From Micromonospora echinofusca (GTDB lineage: Bacteria; Actinomycetota; Actinomycetes; Mycobacteriales; Micromonosporaceae), in NCBI RefSeq assembly GCF_900091445.1, contig NZ_LT607733.1:682001-746000 (forward strand): a stretch of 64,000 nt of DNA, read 5' to 3'. The translations under genes and the position numbers were made by a program. Below, piece by piece: positions 7,501 to 17,205 of the stretch (within the stretch, counting starts at the first letter, position 1; every line of letters begins with the position of its first letter). The notes under the pieces are model-generated. The model was not told where the DNA came from. It made no database searches and worked only from the letters and a program-made list of their open reading frames with translations.

Positions 7501-9624
7501 TTGAGCGACACCACCGACGTGACGTCGGATGTTTCCAACGTCGCTGGCGATGCCACCACCGCCGCCGCCCCCGCCCGTCGTCGGCGTAGCGGCACCGGCC
7601 TGTCGGCGATGCTGCTGCCGGAGCTGCAGAGCCTGGCCGCGTCGCTCGGCATCTCGGGCACGGCCCGCATGCGCAAGGGCGAGCTGATCAGCGCGATCTC
7701 CGAGCGGCAGGGCGGCGGCGCCGCCGGGACCCCTCGACCGCGGGCCGAGGCCGCGGCCGCTGCCGCTCCCACCCGGGAAGAGGCCCCCGCCGAGGTCCGC
7801 GAGAGCACCGAGCGGCCGGCGGCCGAGCGGCGCGCCGCGGAGCAGGCTCCGGCCGAGCCGGCGGCGGTCGAGGCCGAGCCGCGTGGCCGGACCCGGCGCA
7901 GCCGGGCCGCCACCTCCGAGGCGCGGGCCGCGGAGGCCCGCCCGACGGAGACGCGTCCCACGGCGGAGCGGCCCGCGGAGTCCCGTCCGGCCGAGACGCG
8001 TACGGACGAGGCCGAGGCCGGCGAGCGTGCCGAGGGCCGTGGCCGTGACCGCGCCGAGCGTGGCGACCGTACCGAGCGGGGCGCTGACCGTGCCGAGCGC
8101 GGCGACCGCAGCGAGCGGGGCGCTGACCGTGCCGAGCGCGGCGACCGTGCCGAGCGCGGCGACCGTACCGAGCGGGGCGCTGAGCGTGCCGAGCGTGGCG
8201 AGCGTGCCGAGCGGGGCGACCGCAACGACCGTGGCGAGCGTGCCGAGCGGGGCGACCGCAACGACCGTGGCGAGCGTGCCGAGCGGGGCGACCGGGACCG
8301 TAACGAGCGCGGCGACCGGGGCCAGCGGGTCGAGCGCGACAGCGACGGCGACGACGACGAGGGCGGCGGCCGGCGTGGCCGGCGCAGCCGGTTCCGGGAC
8401 CGTCGCCGTGGCCGCGGCGAGCGTGCCGAGGGCGGCGACGGCGGCCGTGACGGCGGGCGTGACGGCGGGCGCGAGCCGCAGGTAGGCGAGGACGACGTGC
8501 TCGTCCCGGTGGCCGGCATCATCGACGTGCTCGACAACTACGCCTTCGTGCGGACCACCGGCTACCTGGCGGGCCCGAACGACGTCTACGTCTCCATGTC
8601 GCAGATCAAGAAGTACGGCCTGCGGCGCGGTGACGCCATCACCGGTGCGGTGCGCGCCTCGCGCGACGGCGAGCAGCGGCGGGACAAGTACAACCCGCTG
8701 GTGCGGCTGGACACCATCAACGGGATGGAGCCCGACGAGGCCAAGCGCCGGCCGGAGTTCTACAAGCTCACCCCGCTCTACCCGCAGGAGCGACTGCGGT
8801 TGGAGACCGAGCCGCACATCCTCACCACCCGGGTCATCGACCTGGTCATGCCGCTCGGCAAGGGCCAGCGTGCGCTGATCGTGTCGCCGCCGAAGGCGGG
8901 CAAGACGATGGTGCTCCAGGCCATCGCGAACGCGATCACGCACAACAACCCGGAGTGCCACCTGATGGTGGTGCTGGTGGACGAGCGGCCCGAAGAGGTC
9001 ACCGACATGCAGCGGTCGGTGAAGGGTGAGGTCATCGCGGCGACGTTCGACCGCCCGCCGCAGGACCACACCACCGTGGCCGAGCTGGCGATCGAGCGGG
9101 CGAAGCGCCTGGTCGAGCTGGGCCACGACGTGGTCGTGCTGCTCGACTCGGTGACCCGCCTCGGTCGGTCGTACAACCTGGCGGCGCCGGCCAGCGGCCG
9201 GATCATGTCGGGTGGTATCGACTCCACGGCGCTCTACCCGCCGAAGCGCTTCCTGGGTGCGGCCCGCAACATCGAGAACGGCGGCTCGCTGACCATCCTC
9301 GCCACCGCGCTGGTGGAGACCGGGTCCATGGCGGACACGGTCATCTTCGAGGAGTTCAAGGGCACCGGCAACGCGGAGCTGAAGCTGGACCGGAAGATCG
9401 CCGACAAGCGCATCTTCCCGGCCATCGACATCCACCCGTCCGGCACGCGTAAGGAGGAGATCCTGCTCGCGCCGGAGGAGCTGGCCATCATCCACAAGCT
9501 CCGGAAGGTCCTGCACTCGCTGGACTCGCAGGCGGCGCTGGACCTGCTGCTCGACAAGCTCAAGCAGACCCGCACCAACATCGAGTTCCTGATGCAGATC
9601 GCGAAGTCGACGCCGGGGGAGTGA
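7501..9624 (+). CDS. rho: Transcription termination factor Rho with long charged insert
   Basis: RNA-dependent ATPase/translocase that ends untranslated transcripts. The protein is 707 residues against about 420 in E. coli. The N-terminal Rho_N segment is at about residues 34-76 (LLPELQSLAASLGI). A long low-complexity insert (about 80-330) is rich in Arg, Glu, Asp and Gly. The RNA-binding cold-shock fold starts near 333 (GIIDVLDNYAFVRTTGYL). The ATPase domain has P-loop SPPKAGKT near 462-469 and VLVDERPEEVTDM. The TTG start at 7501 directly follows a purine-rich GGAAGGAA and begins the conserved MSDTTD-type N-terminus. Enlarged Rho proteins with such inserts are known in actinobacteria, where the insert is reported to help RNA binding. 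A strong terminator follows. Confidence 0.96.
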   Translation: MSDTTDVTSDVSNVAGDATTAAAPARRRRSGTGLSAMLLPELQSLAASLGISGTARMRKGELISAISERQGGGAAGTPRPRAEAAAAAAPTREEAPAEVRESTERPAAERRAAEQAPAEPAAVEAEPRGRTRRSRAATSEARAAEARPTETRPTAERPAESRPAETRTDEAEAGERAEGRGRDRAERGDRTERGADRAERGDRSERGADRAERGDRAERGDRTERGAERAERGERAERGDRNDRGERAERGDRNDRGERAERGDRDRNERGDRGQRVERDSDGDDDEGGGRRGRRSRFRDRRRGRGERAEGGDGGRDGGRDGGREPQVGEDDVLVPVAGIIDVLDNYAFVRTTGYLAGPNDVYVSMSQIKKYGLRRGDAITGAVRASRDGEQRRDKYNPLVRLDTINGMEPDEAKRRPEFYKLTPLYPQERLRLETEPHILTTRVIDLVMPLGKGQRALIVSPPKAGKTMVLQAIANAITHNNPECHLMVVLVDERPEEVTDMQRSVKGEVIAATFDRPPQDHTTVAELAIERAKRLVELGHDVVVLLDSVTRLGRSYNLAAPASGRIMSGGIDSTALYPPKRFLGAARNIENGGSLTILATALVETGSMADTVIFEEFKGTGNAELKLDRKIADKRIFPAIDIHPSGTRKEEILLAPEELAIIHKLRKVLHSLDSQAALDLLLDKLKQTRTNIEFLMQIAKSTPGE
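8041..8312 (+). repeat. Tandem repeats coding the Rho Arg/Glu/Asp/Gly-rich insert
   Basis: Degenerate in-frame units of about 18-24 bases encode variants of RAERGDR, TERGADR and NDRGE. Units are nearly identical at DNA level (for example gtgccgagcgtggcgagcg-like blocks), which points to slippage or unequal exchange as the source of length variation. Confidence 0.8.
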
Positions 9625-9644
9625 CCCTACCCGGGTGAGACGAG

Positions 9645-9680
9645 CGAGCAGGGCACGGCCATCCGGCCGTGCCCTGCTCG
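9645..9680 (+). terminator. Strong intrinsic-type terminator of rho
   Basis: A perfect 16-bp stem (9645-9660 with 9665-9680) closed by the tetraloop ATCC, 20 bases after the rho stop. No U-tract follows. Confidence 0.85.
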
Positions 9681-10284
9681 CGTTCCGGGCCTGGTCTCGT
9701 CATCTCTGGCAGCGGAGCCGCCGACGGCGCCCGCCACGGGTCATCGACATCGCCGATCGCCCGAGTTGCTGTCGGTGACCAAGGCCTGCGGCGAATCCAG
9801 CATCACTCTGCGTGATTGATTGTGGTCGCGTGGCGAGTCCCAACGATTGGGCTGTCGCTGCTGACGCCCGTTGACCAGGCGATTCGCCGAAAGAGCCGAA
9901 GCCGCCCTGCCACTCTCCACGCCCCCTTTGCTCTGCATCCATAGGCGCACCGCTTACCGTGCGTGCCTGGTGCCTATGTGGATGCAGAGCAAAGGGGCGG
10001 AGTTGGAGGTGGGAGAGGGGCGGAGATCTTACGCTGCGTGATTCAAGGTGGAGGGGTGGGCGCGGCGGCTGTGCGACACGGTGCAGGCCGCGCGCCCGCT
10101 CCTGCGGCCCCCGCGCCGCAGTGCGGTTCCGTGGCACGGCGCCGCCTCCGCCGTGCCGCCGTGTCGCGGTGCGGCCGCGGGCGCGGTGCGGCTCAGGGCG
10201 GTGGCAACCCGGCGGGCGGAGTTTTCCTTCGCTTTGGCTGGCAGGTATTGAAACTTCTATTCACCGTCCGGTTGACTGTCGCCC
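9681..10284. other. Non-coding stretch between rho and the glycosidase gene
   Basis: About 600 bases with no convincing gene. The part 9740-9990 is visibly lower in G+C than its surroundings and has no codon bias in any frame. It holds a small CCCAA/TTGGG hairpin (9839-9851), a long imperfect palindrome (9920-9999) and an 8-bp perfect hairpin (10133-10157). The last 80 bases before 10285 are relatively A/T-rich and probably contain the promoter of the next gene, but I cannot define it. Confidence 0.6.
9920..9999. repeat. Long imperfect palindrome (about 31-nt arms)
   Basis: The left arm 9920-9951 and right arm 9969-9999 are inverted copies around a 17-base centre. Both contain CTTTGCTCTGCATCCA or its complement, followed by TAGGC. 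They differ only by small insertions. It could be a cruciform-forming site, a REP/MITE-like element or a protein-binding region. No second copy of this arm sequence occurs in the window. Confidence 0.7.
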
Positions 10285-13200
10285 ATGCGTACCCGCAGAC
10301 GATCCGCCCGGCTCGCAGGCGTCCTGCTGCTGACGCCGCTGCTCACCCTGGCCGGCACCGTGCCGGCGAACGCCGGTGCGCCCGCTCCGGCCACCGATCC
10401 CTCCGTCACCGCGGCCGAGGACGCACCGCGTGCCTCCTCGTACTCCGCGGACTCCGTGACGCTCGCGGGCGATCCCGCCGCGAGCACGTCGGCCGCCGCC
10501 GCACCGACCGGTGTGGAGCCGGCCGGCGGGCTGGAGACAGCGAAGACCACCCGCCCGGTCGCCCCGGGCCTCGCCCTGACCTCCTTCGACCGGTACGACG
10601 CCGACGGCTGGCTGCGCGCGGACGCGCTGACGGCCGACCTGACCGGCGGCCTCACCGTGGACTACGTCAACTCCGGCGCGGTCAGCCGGGCCGAGCCGCT
10701 GCGGGGCGCCGTCGACGCGGCCCGGGCGGTCGCCGCGGTCAACGGCGACTTCTTCGACATCAACAACTCCGGTGCCGCCCAGGGCGTCGGGATCCGGAAC
10801 GGGCAGCTGGTCCAGTCGGCGGTCAGCGGGCACCGCAACGCCGTCGCGATCACCACCGAGGGGCTCGGCCGGGTCATCGAGGTGAACTTCGACGGCACCG
10901 CGACGCTGCCCACCGGTCCGGTGACGTTGACCCAGTTCAACAACATGATCCAGGCGAACGGCATCGGCGTGTTCACGGCGCTCTGGGGGTCGTACACCCG
11001 GGAACGTGCGGTTTCCGGCGCCGCCCGCGTGACGGAGGTCACGGTGGTCGACGGCCGCGTCGTCACCGTCGCCGGTACGGCCGGCAGCGGGGCGATCCCG
11101 GCGGGCGCCACCGTGCTGCTCGGCCGCGACGCGGGTGCGGACGCCCTCGCGGGGCTGCGCCCCGGCGACGCGGTGACGGTCGCCTACCGGCCCAAGCCGG
11201 CCGACGGCAGCAACCTGCACGCGGCGGTCGGCGGCGGCAGCGTGCTGGTCCGCGACGGGGTGGTGCAGAGCATCGCCGACACGTCGCTGGCCCCGCGTAC
11301 CTCCGTCGGCTTCTCCGCCGACGGCCGACGCATGATCATGTTGACCGTGGACGGCCGGCAGGTCGACAGCCGCGGCGTCACCCAGACCGAGATGGGCCGC
11401 ATGATGGCCGAACTCGGCGCGCACCACGCGCTCAACCTCGACGGCGGCGGCTCGTCCACGCTGCTCGCCCGGGAGCCGGGCGCGGCGGCCGTGCAGGTGG
11501 AGAACAGCCCGTCCGACGGCAGCGAGCGTGCCGTGCCCAACGGTCTGGCCATCTACGCGCCCAAGGGCAGCGGCCGGCTCACCGGGTACTGGCTGGAGAC
11601 CGCCAGCGACCCGACGACCGCCCCGGGCGTAGCGCCGGTGCGCGGCGGCCGACCCGACCGCGTCTTCCCCGGCCTGACCCGGCGGCTCACCGCCGCCGGG
11701 CACGACGAGACGTACGGCCCGGCGGCCGGCGCGCCGACGTGGCGGGCCAACCCGGCGGTGCACGGCATCGTCGACAGCAAGGGCCGGTTCCGGGCCGGGT
11801 TGCCCGGGAAGACCACGGTCACCGCCTCGCGGGGCGCGGCCCGGGGCACCCTCGACCTCACCGTGCTCGGGCCGCTGGCCCGGATCGACTCCACCGTGGA
11901 GCGGGTCGGCCTGACCGGTGTCGAGGGCAGCGCGCTGTTCGGCGTCGTCGGCTACGACGCCGAGGGCAACACCGCCCCGATCGAGCCGGCCGACCTGAAG
12001 CTCGACTACGACAGGGACCTGCTGAAGATCGCCCCGACCGCCGACGGCAATCTCGCCGTGACCGCCCTGCGGGACACCGGCTCGGCGCTGGTCACCGTCC
12101 ACGTCGGCCGCAGCAGCACCGTCCTGCCGGTCACCGTCGGGCTCACCGACGTGCCGGTGGCCGGCTTCGACGACGCGGCGGCCTGGAAGTTCAGCCAGGC
12201 CCGGGCCAGCGGTGCCGTCGCGCCCGCGCCGGGCCGCACCGGCACGGGCCTGAAGATGACGTACGACTTCAGCCAGTCCACCGGCACCCGGGCCGCGTAC
12301 GCGGACCCGCCGGCCTGGATCACGGTGCCCGGTCAGCCGCAGGCGTTCGGCATGTGGATCCACGGCAACGGCACGGGGGAGTGGCCCAGCCTGCACCTGC
12401 ACGACGCGCAGGACACCCAGCACGTGCTGCGCGGCCCACTGATCACCTGGACGGGCTGGAAGTACGTCGAGTTCGCCGTCCCCGCCGGGGTGCAGTACCC
12501 GGTGCGGGTCCGCCGGTTCTACGTGGCGGAGACCAACGCCGCCGCGCAGTACCGCAGCGAGGTGGTCATCGACGACCTGGTGGCGAAGGTGCCGCCGACG
12601 GTCGACGTGCCGGCCGAGAAGCCGCGTACCGACCGGGTGGTGCTGCGCGACGGCACTGTGGATGGTGCGCCCTGGCGCTTCGCCGTCCTGTCCGACGCGC
12701 AGTTCGTCGCGGCGAACCCGGACAGCGACCTGGTCGCCCAGGCCCGCCGTACGCTGCGCGAGGTCAAGGCCGCGAAGCCGGACTTCCTGGTCATCAACGG
12801 CGACTTCGTGGACACCGCCTACCCGGCGGACTTCGCGCTGGCCAAGCGGCTGCTGGACGAGGAGCTCGGCGGCGAGGTGCCCTACTACTACGTGCCCGGC
12901 AACCACGAGATCATGGGCGCCCCGATCGCCAACTTCCGGGCGGCCTTCGGCGACACCGAGCGCACCTTCGACCACAAGGGCACCCGGTTCGTCACGCTGA
13001 ACTCGTCGACCGGCTCCCTGCGCGGCGGCGGCTTCGACCAGGTGCGGATGCTGCGCGAGGCGCTCGACTCGGCGGCCGGCGACCCGGCCGTCGGCTCGGT
13101 GGTCGTGCTGCACCACCACCCGCCGCGCGACCCGAGCCCGGCCAAGGCCAGCCAGCTCGGCGACCGCAAGGAGGCGGCGCTGCTGGAGCAGTGGCTGGCC

Positions 13201-13782
13201 GACTTCCAGCACCGCACCGGCAAGGGGGCCGCGTTCGTCGGCGGGCACGTCGGCACCTTCCACGCCGACCGGGTCGACGGGGTGCCGTACCTGATCAACG
13301 GCAACGCGGGCAAGAACCCCTCCACCCCGGCCGACCAGGGCGGCTTCACCGGCTGGACCGAGTTCGGGGTGGACCCGGTGAGCCCGGCCGAGGCCGACCG
13401 GGCGCGGCGCAACCCGCTCGTCGAGGGCCCGCGCTGGGTCGCCGCCGAGACCCACGCGCACGTGGACGCGCTGGCGCTGACCGCCCCGGCCAGCGTCGCG
13501 GTCGGCGCCCCGGCGACGGTCACCGCCGCGGTGACCCAGCCCGGCGGGCGTACGGTGCCGGTGGCGGCGCCGGTGAGCGCGGACTGGTCCGCCTCGCCGA
13601 ACGTGCACGTCGGCTCGATCCTCGGGCTGAAGCCCTGGCACGTGGCCCGCTTCGATCCGGCCACCGGCAAGCTCACGGCCCTGCGCCCCGGCGCCCAGGT
13701 CAAGCTGGCCGTCGCGGTCAACGGCGCGCACGCCGAGGCCACGATCACCCTGACGGCCGCCGCCCAGGCCCCGGCCGCCTGA
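10285..13782 (+). CDS. Secreted phosphodiester glycosidase / metallophosphatase fusion
   Basis: Exported 1165-residue protein. Residues 1-30 form a signal peptide (Arg-rich start, hydrophobic core [15 protein letters not shown], AxA-type site VPANAG). A NAGPA-like phosphodiester glycosidase domain (PF09992 type) covers about 140-440, with [11 protein letters not shown] near 153 and LNLDGGGSS near 385. A middle part (about 440-780) is beta-rich and may be Ig-like or carbohydrate-binding. A calcineurin-like phosphoesterase domain covers about 797-1010, with metal-ligand motifs LSDAQF (802), NGDFVD (838), GNHE (873), HHHP (943) and GGHVGTF (986). A short C-terminal domain of unknown fold ends it. 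Both catalytic halves look complete. A role in removing phosphodiester-linked sugars and phosphate from wall polymers or external glycans is inferred, not proven. ATG at 10285 starts the signal peptide; there is no clear ribosome-binding site. Confidence 0.85.
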   Translation: MRTRRRSARLAGVLLLTPLLTLAGTVPANAGAPAPATDPSVTAAEDAPRASSYSADSVTLAGDPAASTSAAAAPTGVEPAGGLETAKTTRPVAPGLALTSFDRYDADGWLRADALTADLTGGLTVDYVNSGAVSRAEPLRGAVDAARAVAAVNGDFFDINNSGAAQGVGIRNGQLVQSAVSGHRNAVAITTEGLGRVIEVNFDGTATLPTGPVTLTQFNNMIQANGIGVFTALWGSYTRERAVSGAARVTEVTVVDGRVVTVAGTAGSGAIPAGATVLLGRDAGADALAGLRPGDAVTVAYRPKPADGSNLHAAVGGGSVLVRDGVVQSIADTSLAPRTSVGFSADGRRMIMLTVDGRQVDSRGVTQTEMGRMMAELGAHHALNLDGGGSSTLLAREPGAAAVQVENSPSDGSERAVPNGLAIYAPKGSGRLTGYWLETASDPTTAPGVAPVRGGRPDRVFPGLTRRLTAAGHDETYGPAAGAPTWRANPAVHGIVDSKGRFRAGLPGKTTVTASRGAARGTLDLTVLGPLARIDSTVERVGLTGVEGSALFGVVGYDAEGNTAPIEPADLKLDYDRDLLKIAPTADGNLAVTALRDTGSALVTVHVGRSSTVLPVTVGLTDVPVAGFDDAAAWKFSQARASGAVAPAPGRTGTGLKMTYDFSQSTGTRAAYADPPAWITVPGQPQAFGMWIHGNGTGEWPSLHLHDAQDTQHVLRGPLITWTGWKYVEFAVPAGVQYPVRVRRFYVAETNAAAQYRSEVVIDDLVAKVPPTVDVPAEKPRTDRVVLRDGTVDGAPWRFAVLSDAQFVAANPDSDLVAQARRTLREVKAAKPDFLVINGDFVDTAYPADFALAKRLLDEELGGEVPYYYVPGNHEIMGAPIANFRAAFGDTERTFDHKGTRFVTLNSSTGSLRGGGFDQVRMLREALDSAAGDPAVGSVVVLHHHPPRDPSPAKASQLGDRKEAALLEQWLADFQHRTGKGAAFVGGHVGTFHADRVDGVPYLINGNAGKNPSTPADQGGFTGWTEFGVDPVSPAEADRARRNPLVEGPRWVAAETHAHVDALALTAPASVAVGAPATVTAAVTQPGGRTVPVAAPVSADWSASPNVHVGSILGLKPWHVARFDPATGKLTALRPGAQVKLAVAVNGAHAEATITLTAAAQAPAA

Positions 13783-13787
13783 CAGGT

Positions 13788-13831
13788 GCGGAGGGCCCTT
13801 CCGGCGGCAGCCGTCCGGAGGGGCCCTCCGC
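13788..13831 (+). terminator. Hairpin terminator after the glycosidase gene
   Basis: A 17-bp stem (13788-13804 with 13815-13831, one G-T wobble) around a 10-nt loop starts 5 bases after the stop codon. Confidence 0.8.
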
Positions 13832-14152
13832 ACTCCCGGGAGCGCGCGGGCCGGCCGGTCGGGCGACGGCCGGACGTCGGTGGTCCCGTCGCCTCCCGCG
13901 CCGTGCCCCGTGCGGGGCACGCCCGGACGGCGGCCGTGCCGGGGTGAATGCCCGGCCACGCTGCGGGAATGCGGGAGGTGCGGCGGGCGTTGTCGATGCC
14001 GGACCAGCCGTGCGGCCCGATTGCCGGGCCGGCGTCCGCCCATGGCACACTGGTCAATCGGCCACCGGTTCCGGTTCACGCCCGAGCCCGTCGCACGCCG
14101 CGACGGACACCGACGGCGACCCGGCGACCACCCACGAGAGGACCGAGGCGAG
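13832..14152. other. Upstream region of rpmE
   Basis: About 320 bases without a gene. It contains a perfect 8-bp hairpin CGTGCCCC/GGGGCACG (13902-13921). A possible promoter is TTGCCG at 14021-14026 with CACACT at 14046-14051, a weak match with a long 19-bp spacer. The ribosome-binding site of rpmE is the GAGGCGAG just before 14153. Confidence 0.4.
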
Positions 14153-14377
14153 ATGAAGTCCAACATCCACCCGGAGTACGTGACCACCGAGGTCAGCTGC
14201 TCCTGCGGCAACACGTTCACCACCCGCAGCACCGCCAAGGGCGGCTCGATCCACGTCGAGACCTGCAGCGCCTGCCACCCGTTCTACACCGGCAAGCAGC
14301 GCGTCCTGGACACCGCGGGCCGGGTGGCGAAGTTCCAGCAGAAGTACGCCAAGGTTCAGGCCAAGAAGGCCAAGTAG
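14153..14377 (+). CDS. rpmE: 50S ribosomal protein L31 (zinc-binding type)
   Basis: Ribosomal large-subunit protein, 74 residues, full family length. It starts MKSNIHPEY and has the four cysteines of the zinc-ribbon (C+) version at positions 16, 18, 38 and 41 (CSC and CSAC), followed by HPFYTGKQR and a basic C-terminus. Zinc-binding L31 is the form used under zinc-replete conditions; a Cys-less paralogue is often elsewhere in actinobacterial genomes. The gene has its own terminator before prfA, so the two are separable transcription units despite conserved adjacency. Confidence 0.97.
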   Translation: MKSNIHPEYVTTEVSCSCGNTFTTRSTAKGGSIHVETCSACHPFYTGKQRVLDTAGRVAKFQQKYAKVQAKKAK

Positions 14378-14386
14378 CTCCTCGTT

Positions 14387-14425
14387 CGGCGCCCGCGTCC
14401 GGTCTCGTGCCGGACGCGGGCGCCG
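14387..14425 (+). terminator. Terminator between rpmE and prfA
   Basis: Perfect 16-bp stem (14387-14402 with 14410-14425) and a 7-nt loop, 9 bases after the rpmE stop. Confidence 0.85.
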
Positions 14426-14474
14426 TCCGTATTCCCCCTGGTCCCGCCCTCGTCGTCGAAGGAGCCTCCCCCGC

Positions 14475-15563
14475 ATGAGCAGCGAGCGTCTGGCCGCCCT
14501 CCTCGACGAGTACGCCGAGCTGGAGAAGCGGCTGGCGGACCCGGCCATCCACGCCGACCAGGGCACCGCCCGCCGGGTCGGCCGCCGGTACGCCGAGCTG
14601 GTGCCGCTGCACAAGGCGGCCGGTGAGCTGGAGCAGGCCCGCGCCGACCTCGCCGCCGCCCGCGAGCTGGTCGCCGAGGACGCGTCCTTCGCCGCCGAGG
14701 CGGAGTCGATCGCGGCGAGCCTGCCGGGGCTGGAGGAGCGGCTAGCGGAGTTGCTGATCCCACGCGACCCGCACGACGCCAAGGACGTGATCGTCGAGAT
14801 CAAGGCGGGCGAGGGCGGCGAGGAGTCCGCCCTGTTCGCCGGCGATCTGCTGCGCATGTACACCCGCTACGCCGAGCGGCGCGGCTGGCTCACCGAGGTG
14901 ATCGACGCCCAGGACTCGGACCTGGGCGGGGTGAAGGACGTCTCGCTGGCGATCAAGACCAAGGGCGTGCCCGAGGGCGGCAACGGCGTCTGGTCCCGGC
15001 TCAAGTGGGAGGGCGGCGTGCACCGGGTGCAGCGCGTACCCGTCACCGAGTCGCAGGGCCGCATCCACACCAGCGCCGCCGGCGTGCTGGTGCTGCCGGA
15101 GGCCGAGGACGTCGACGTCACCATCGACCCGAACGACCTGCGCATCGACGTGTTCCGCTCCTCCGGCCCGGGCGGGCAGTCGGTGAACACGACCGACTCG
15201 GCGGTGCGGATCACGCACGTCCCGACCGGCATCGTGGTCTCCTGCCAGAACGAGAAGTCCCAGTTGCAGAACCGGGAGCAGGCGATGCGGATCCTGCGCG
15301 CCCGGCTGCTGGCGGCGGCCCAGGAGCAGGCCGACGCGGCCGCCTCGGACGCCCGCAAGGCGCAGGTGCGCACCGTGGACCGCTCCGAGCGCATCCGCAC
15401 GTACAACTTCCCGCAGAACCGGATCACCGACCACCGGATCGGCTACACCGCGTACAACCTGGACCTGGCGCTCGCGGGCGACCTGGACGGGGTGCTCGAC
15501 GCCCTGGCCGAGGCCGACCGCGCCGCCCGCCTGGCCGGCGACACGGAGCTGACCCGCCGCTGA
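14475..15563 (+). CDS. prfA: Peptide chain release factor 1
   Basis: Recognises UAA and UAG stop codons and triggers peptide release. The 362-residue protein has the RF1 anticodon-like tripeptide in [14 protein letters not shown] (PVT) and the peptidyl-transferase motif GGQ in [17 protein letters not shown], plus the coiled N-terminal domain. ATG at 14475 is preceded by GAAGGAG with good spacing. Its modifying enzyme PrmC, usually the next gene, is 1.6 kb away here, separated by a gene on the opposite strand. Sequence is complete with no unusual residues in the two functional tripeptides. Confidence 0.97.
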   Translation: MSSERLAALLDEYAELEKRLADPAIHADQGTARRVGRRYAELVPLHKAAGELEQARADLAAARELVAEDASFAAEAESIAASLPGLEERLAELLIPRDPHDAKDVIVEIKAGEGGEESALFAGDLLRMYTRYAERRGWLTEVIDAQDSDLGGVKDVSLAIKTKGVPEGGNGVWSRLKWEGGVHRVQRVPVTESQGRIHTSAAGVLVLPEAEDVDVTIDPNDLRIDVFRSSGPGGQSVNTTDSAVRITHVPTGIVVSCQNEKSQLQNREQAMRILRARLLAAAQEQADAAASDARKAQVRTVDRSERIRTYNFPQNRITDHRIGYTAYNLDLALAGDLDGVLDALAEADRAARLAGDTELTRR

Positions 15564-15582
15564 CCACGCCACCGGCGCGCGG

Positions 15583-17133
15583 TCAGGAGGCGCGGGGGCG
15601 GGCCTTCGCCGCCAGCATCGCGCGGTCGGCCGCCTCGAACGCGGTGCCGAGGGCGTCGCGCAGGCCCGGCCCGGTGGCGCCCACCTCGGCGAAGCCGACG
15701 CTGACGCCGACCGGGGTGCCGGGCACCAGCGACTCCCAGTCCTCCGTGCGTACCGCGGCGTCGATGCGGCGGCCCACCTCGGCCGCCTCGGCCATCCCGG
15801 CGCCGGGCAGCACCACCACGAACTCGTCCCCGCCGTAGCGGGCCACGAAGTCGCCCCGGCGCATCACCCGGTTGATCACCCCGGCGATGCGCTGGAGCAC
15901 CAGGTCGCCCGAGTGGTGCCCGTGCCGGGTGTTGACGGCCTTGAAGCCGTCCAGGTCGCAGACGCCGATCACCACCCGGTCGCCGTGGGAGACCACGGTG
16001 GCGATGTAGCGCTCCAGCCGCCGCCGGTTGGGCAGCCCGGTCAGCGGGTCGGTCAACGCCTCGCCCTCGAAGCGGGCCGCCTCGCGGCGCATCTCCTCGT
16101 GGTCGATGCGGGCGGCGATGCCGTCGATGTAGACGTCCCGGAGCCGGTCGTTGCGCTGGGCGGCCAGCCGGAACGCCAGCCGGTCGGCCCGGTGCGCCCC
16201 GGCGTGGTCGCCGGCGCGGGCGAGGGCGATGCTGCGCAGCCGGGCCGGCTCGGCCGCGCCCAACGTCTCGGTGGAGACCTGGACGGTGTCCAGCCGGGTG
16301 ACGGCCTCGATCGGCCGCCCCTCGGCGACGGCCAGGCAGACCTGGCCGAGCTGGCGCATGTCACGGGCGCGGGCGCTGTCGCCGCCGTGGCCGAGCAGCC
16401 GGGCCGGGGCGGCATCCGTGTCGGCGTCCAACCGGTCGCCGAGGGCCGCCCGCCGGGCGGCGGCGTAGCCGTACGCGGCCAGGCTGCTCGGGCGCAGCTT
16501 CCCGGCCCGACCGCTGCGCAGGAACCGGTCGAGGTCGGCCGCGACGTCGCGCAGCACCCGCAGGCAGCCGTCGCTGTCGCCGTTGTGGTCGAGGGCCACG
16601 GCGTTGCGCAGCCGGATGCCGGGGGCGGCGAAGGTCTCCTCGGGGATCTTGGCGGCGCCGCCGAGCTGCCGGGCCCGTTCGATGGCGCCGAGGGCGTAGC
16701 CGTGGAAGCTGAGGTACGAGTAGGCCATCGCCAGGTCGTGCCAGCCCCACGCGGTGTCCCGGTCGGGGTCCGCCACGGCGCCCAGCGCCCGCGCCGCCTT
16801 CACGAGGTGGGTGACGCAGCGGTCCGGCGCGCCCTGGTGGTGCGCGGCGAGGGCGGCCAGCGCGTTGAGGTGCCCGAGCAGGTAGGGCTCGGCGAGGTCG
16901 CGGACGGCGGTGGAGGCCTCCTCGACGGCCCGGGTGTACTCCGCCGTGCGCCCCAGGTTGATCACCGCGGAGAGGCGCTGCACCAGGGCGTCGGCCCGCG
17001 CGTACGGGTCGGTGGTGGTGGTGATGACCCGGTCGAGGATCGCGTACGCCTCGGCGGAGCGGCTGGACTCCTGGAGGGTCCGCGCCCGCGTCAGGGCGTC
17101 AACCTGGTCGGTGACCCGGTCGAGCCAACCCAC
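15583..17133 (-). CDS. Cytoplasmic diguanylate cyclase (helical-repeat + GGDEF)
   Basis: Makes the second messenger c-di-GMP from two GTP. The protein is 516 residues. The N-terminal 330 residues are helical and TPR-like (repeated Ala/Leu patterns such as EAYAILDRVI and LNALAALAAHH), with no membrane segment or signal peptide. The C-terminal GGDEF domain starts with DPLTGLPNRRRLERYI and has the intact active-site GGDEF at 434-438. RRGD lies five residues before it, matching the RxxD product-inhibition site. GTG at 17133 is chosen because AGGAGG stands 5 bases upstream; the frame continues upstream but overlaps prmC on the other strand. It lies opposite in direction between prfA and prmC. Its sensory input is unknown. 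Confidence 0.88.
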   Translation of the reverse strand: MGWLDRVTDQVDALTRARTLQESSRSAEAYAILDRVITTTTDPYARADALVQRLSAVINLGRTAEYTRAVEEASTAVRDLAEPYLLGHLNALAALAAHHQGAPDRCVTHLVKAARALGAVADPDRDTAWGWHDLAMAYSYLSFHGYALGAIERARQLGGAAKIPEETFAAPGIRLRNAVALDHNGDSDGCLRVLRDVAADLDRFLRSGRAGKLRPSSLAAYGYAAARRAALGDRLDADTDAAPARLLGHGGDSARARDMRQLGQVCLAVAEGRPIEAVTRLDTVQVSTETLGAAEPARLRSIALARAGDHAGAHRADRLAFRLAAQRNDRLRDVYIDGIAARIDHEEMRREAARFEGEALTDPLTGLPNRRRLERYIATVVSHGDRVVIGVCDLDGFKAVNTRHGHHSGDLVLQRIAGVINRVMRRGDFVARYGGDEFVVVLPGAGMAEAAEVGRRIDAAVRTEDWESLVPGTPVGVSVGFAEVGATGPGLRDALGTAFEAADRAMLAAKARPRAS

Positions 17134-17205
17134 CGCGACCTCCTGTCGGTGTGCGTCCGGACGCATCCGCTCGTGATGTCCAGCGCGACGCCCCATGATT
17201 ATCTC

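Noticed and set aside
8041..8312. CRISPR-like regular repeats
   Set aside because: The repeats are in frame within rho, have no unique spacers and encode the charged insert.
10261..14238. A 1325-codon minus-strand frame opposite the glycosidase gene, and a similar plus-strand frame from 9963
   Set aside because: Both are shadows. The plus-strand frame at 10285 has a signal peptide and two catalytic domains; the others have only low-complexity Arg/Gly/Ala sequence.
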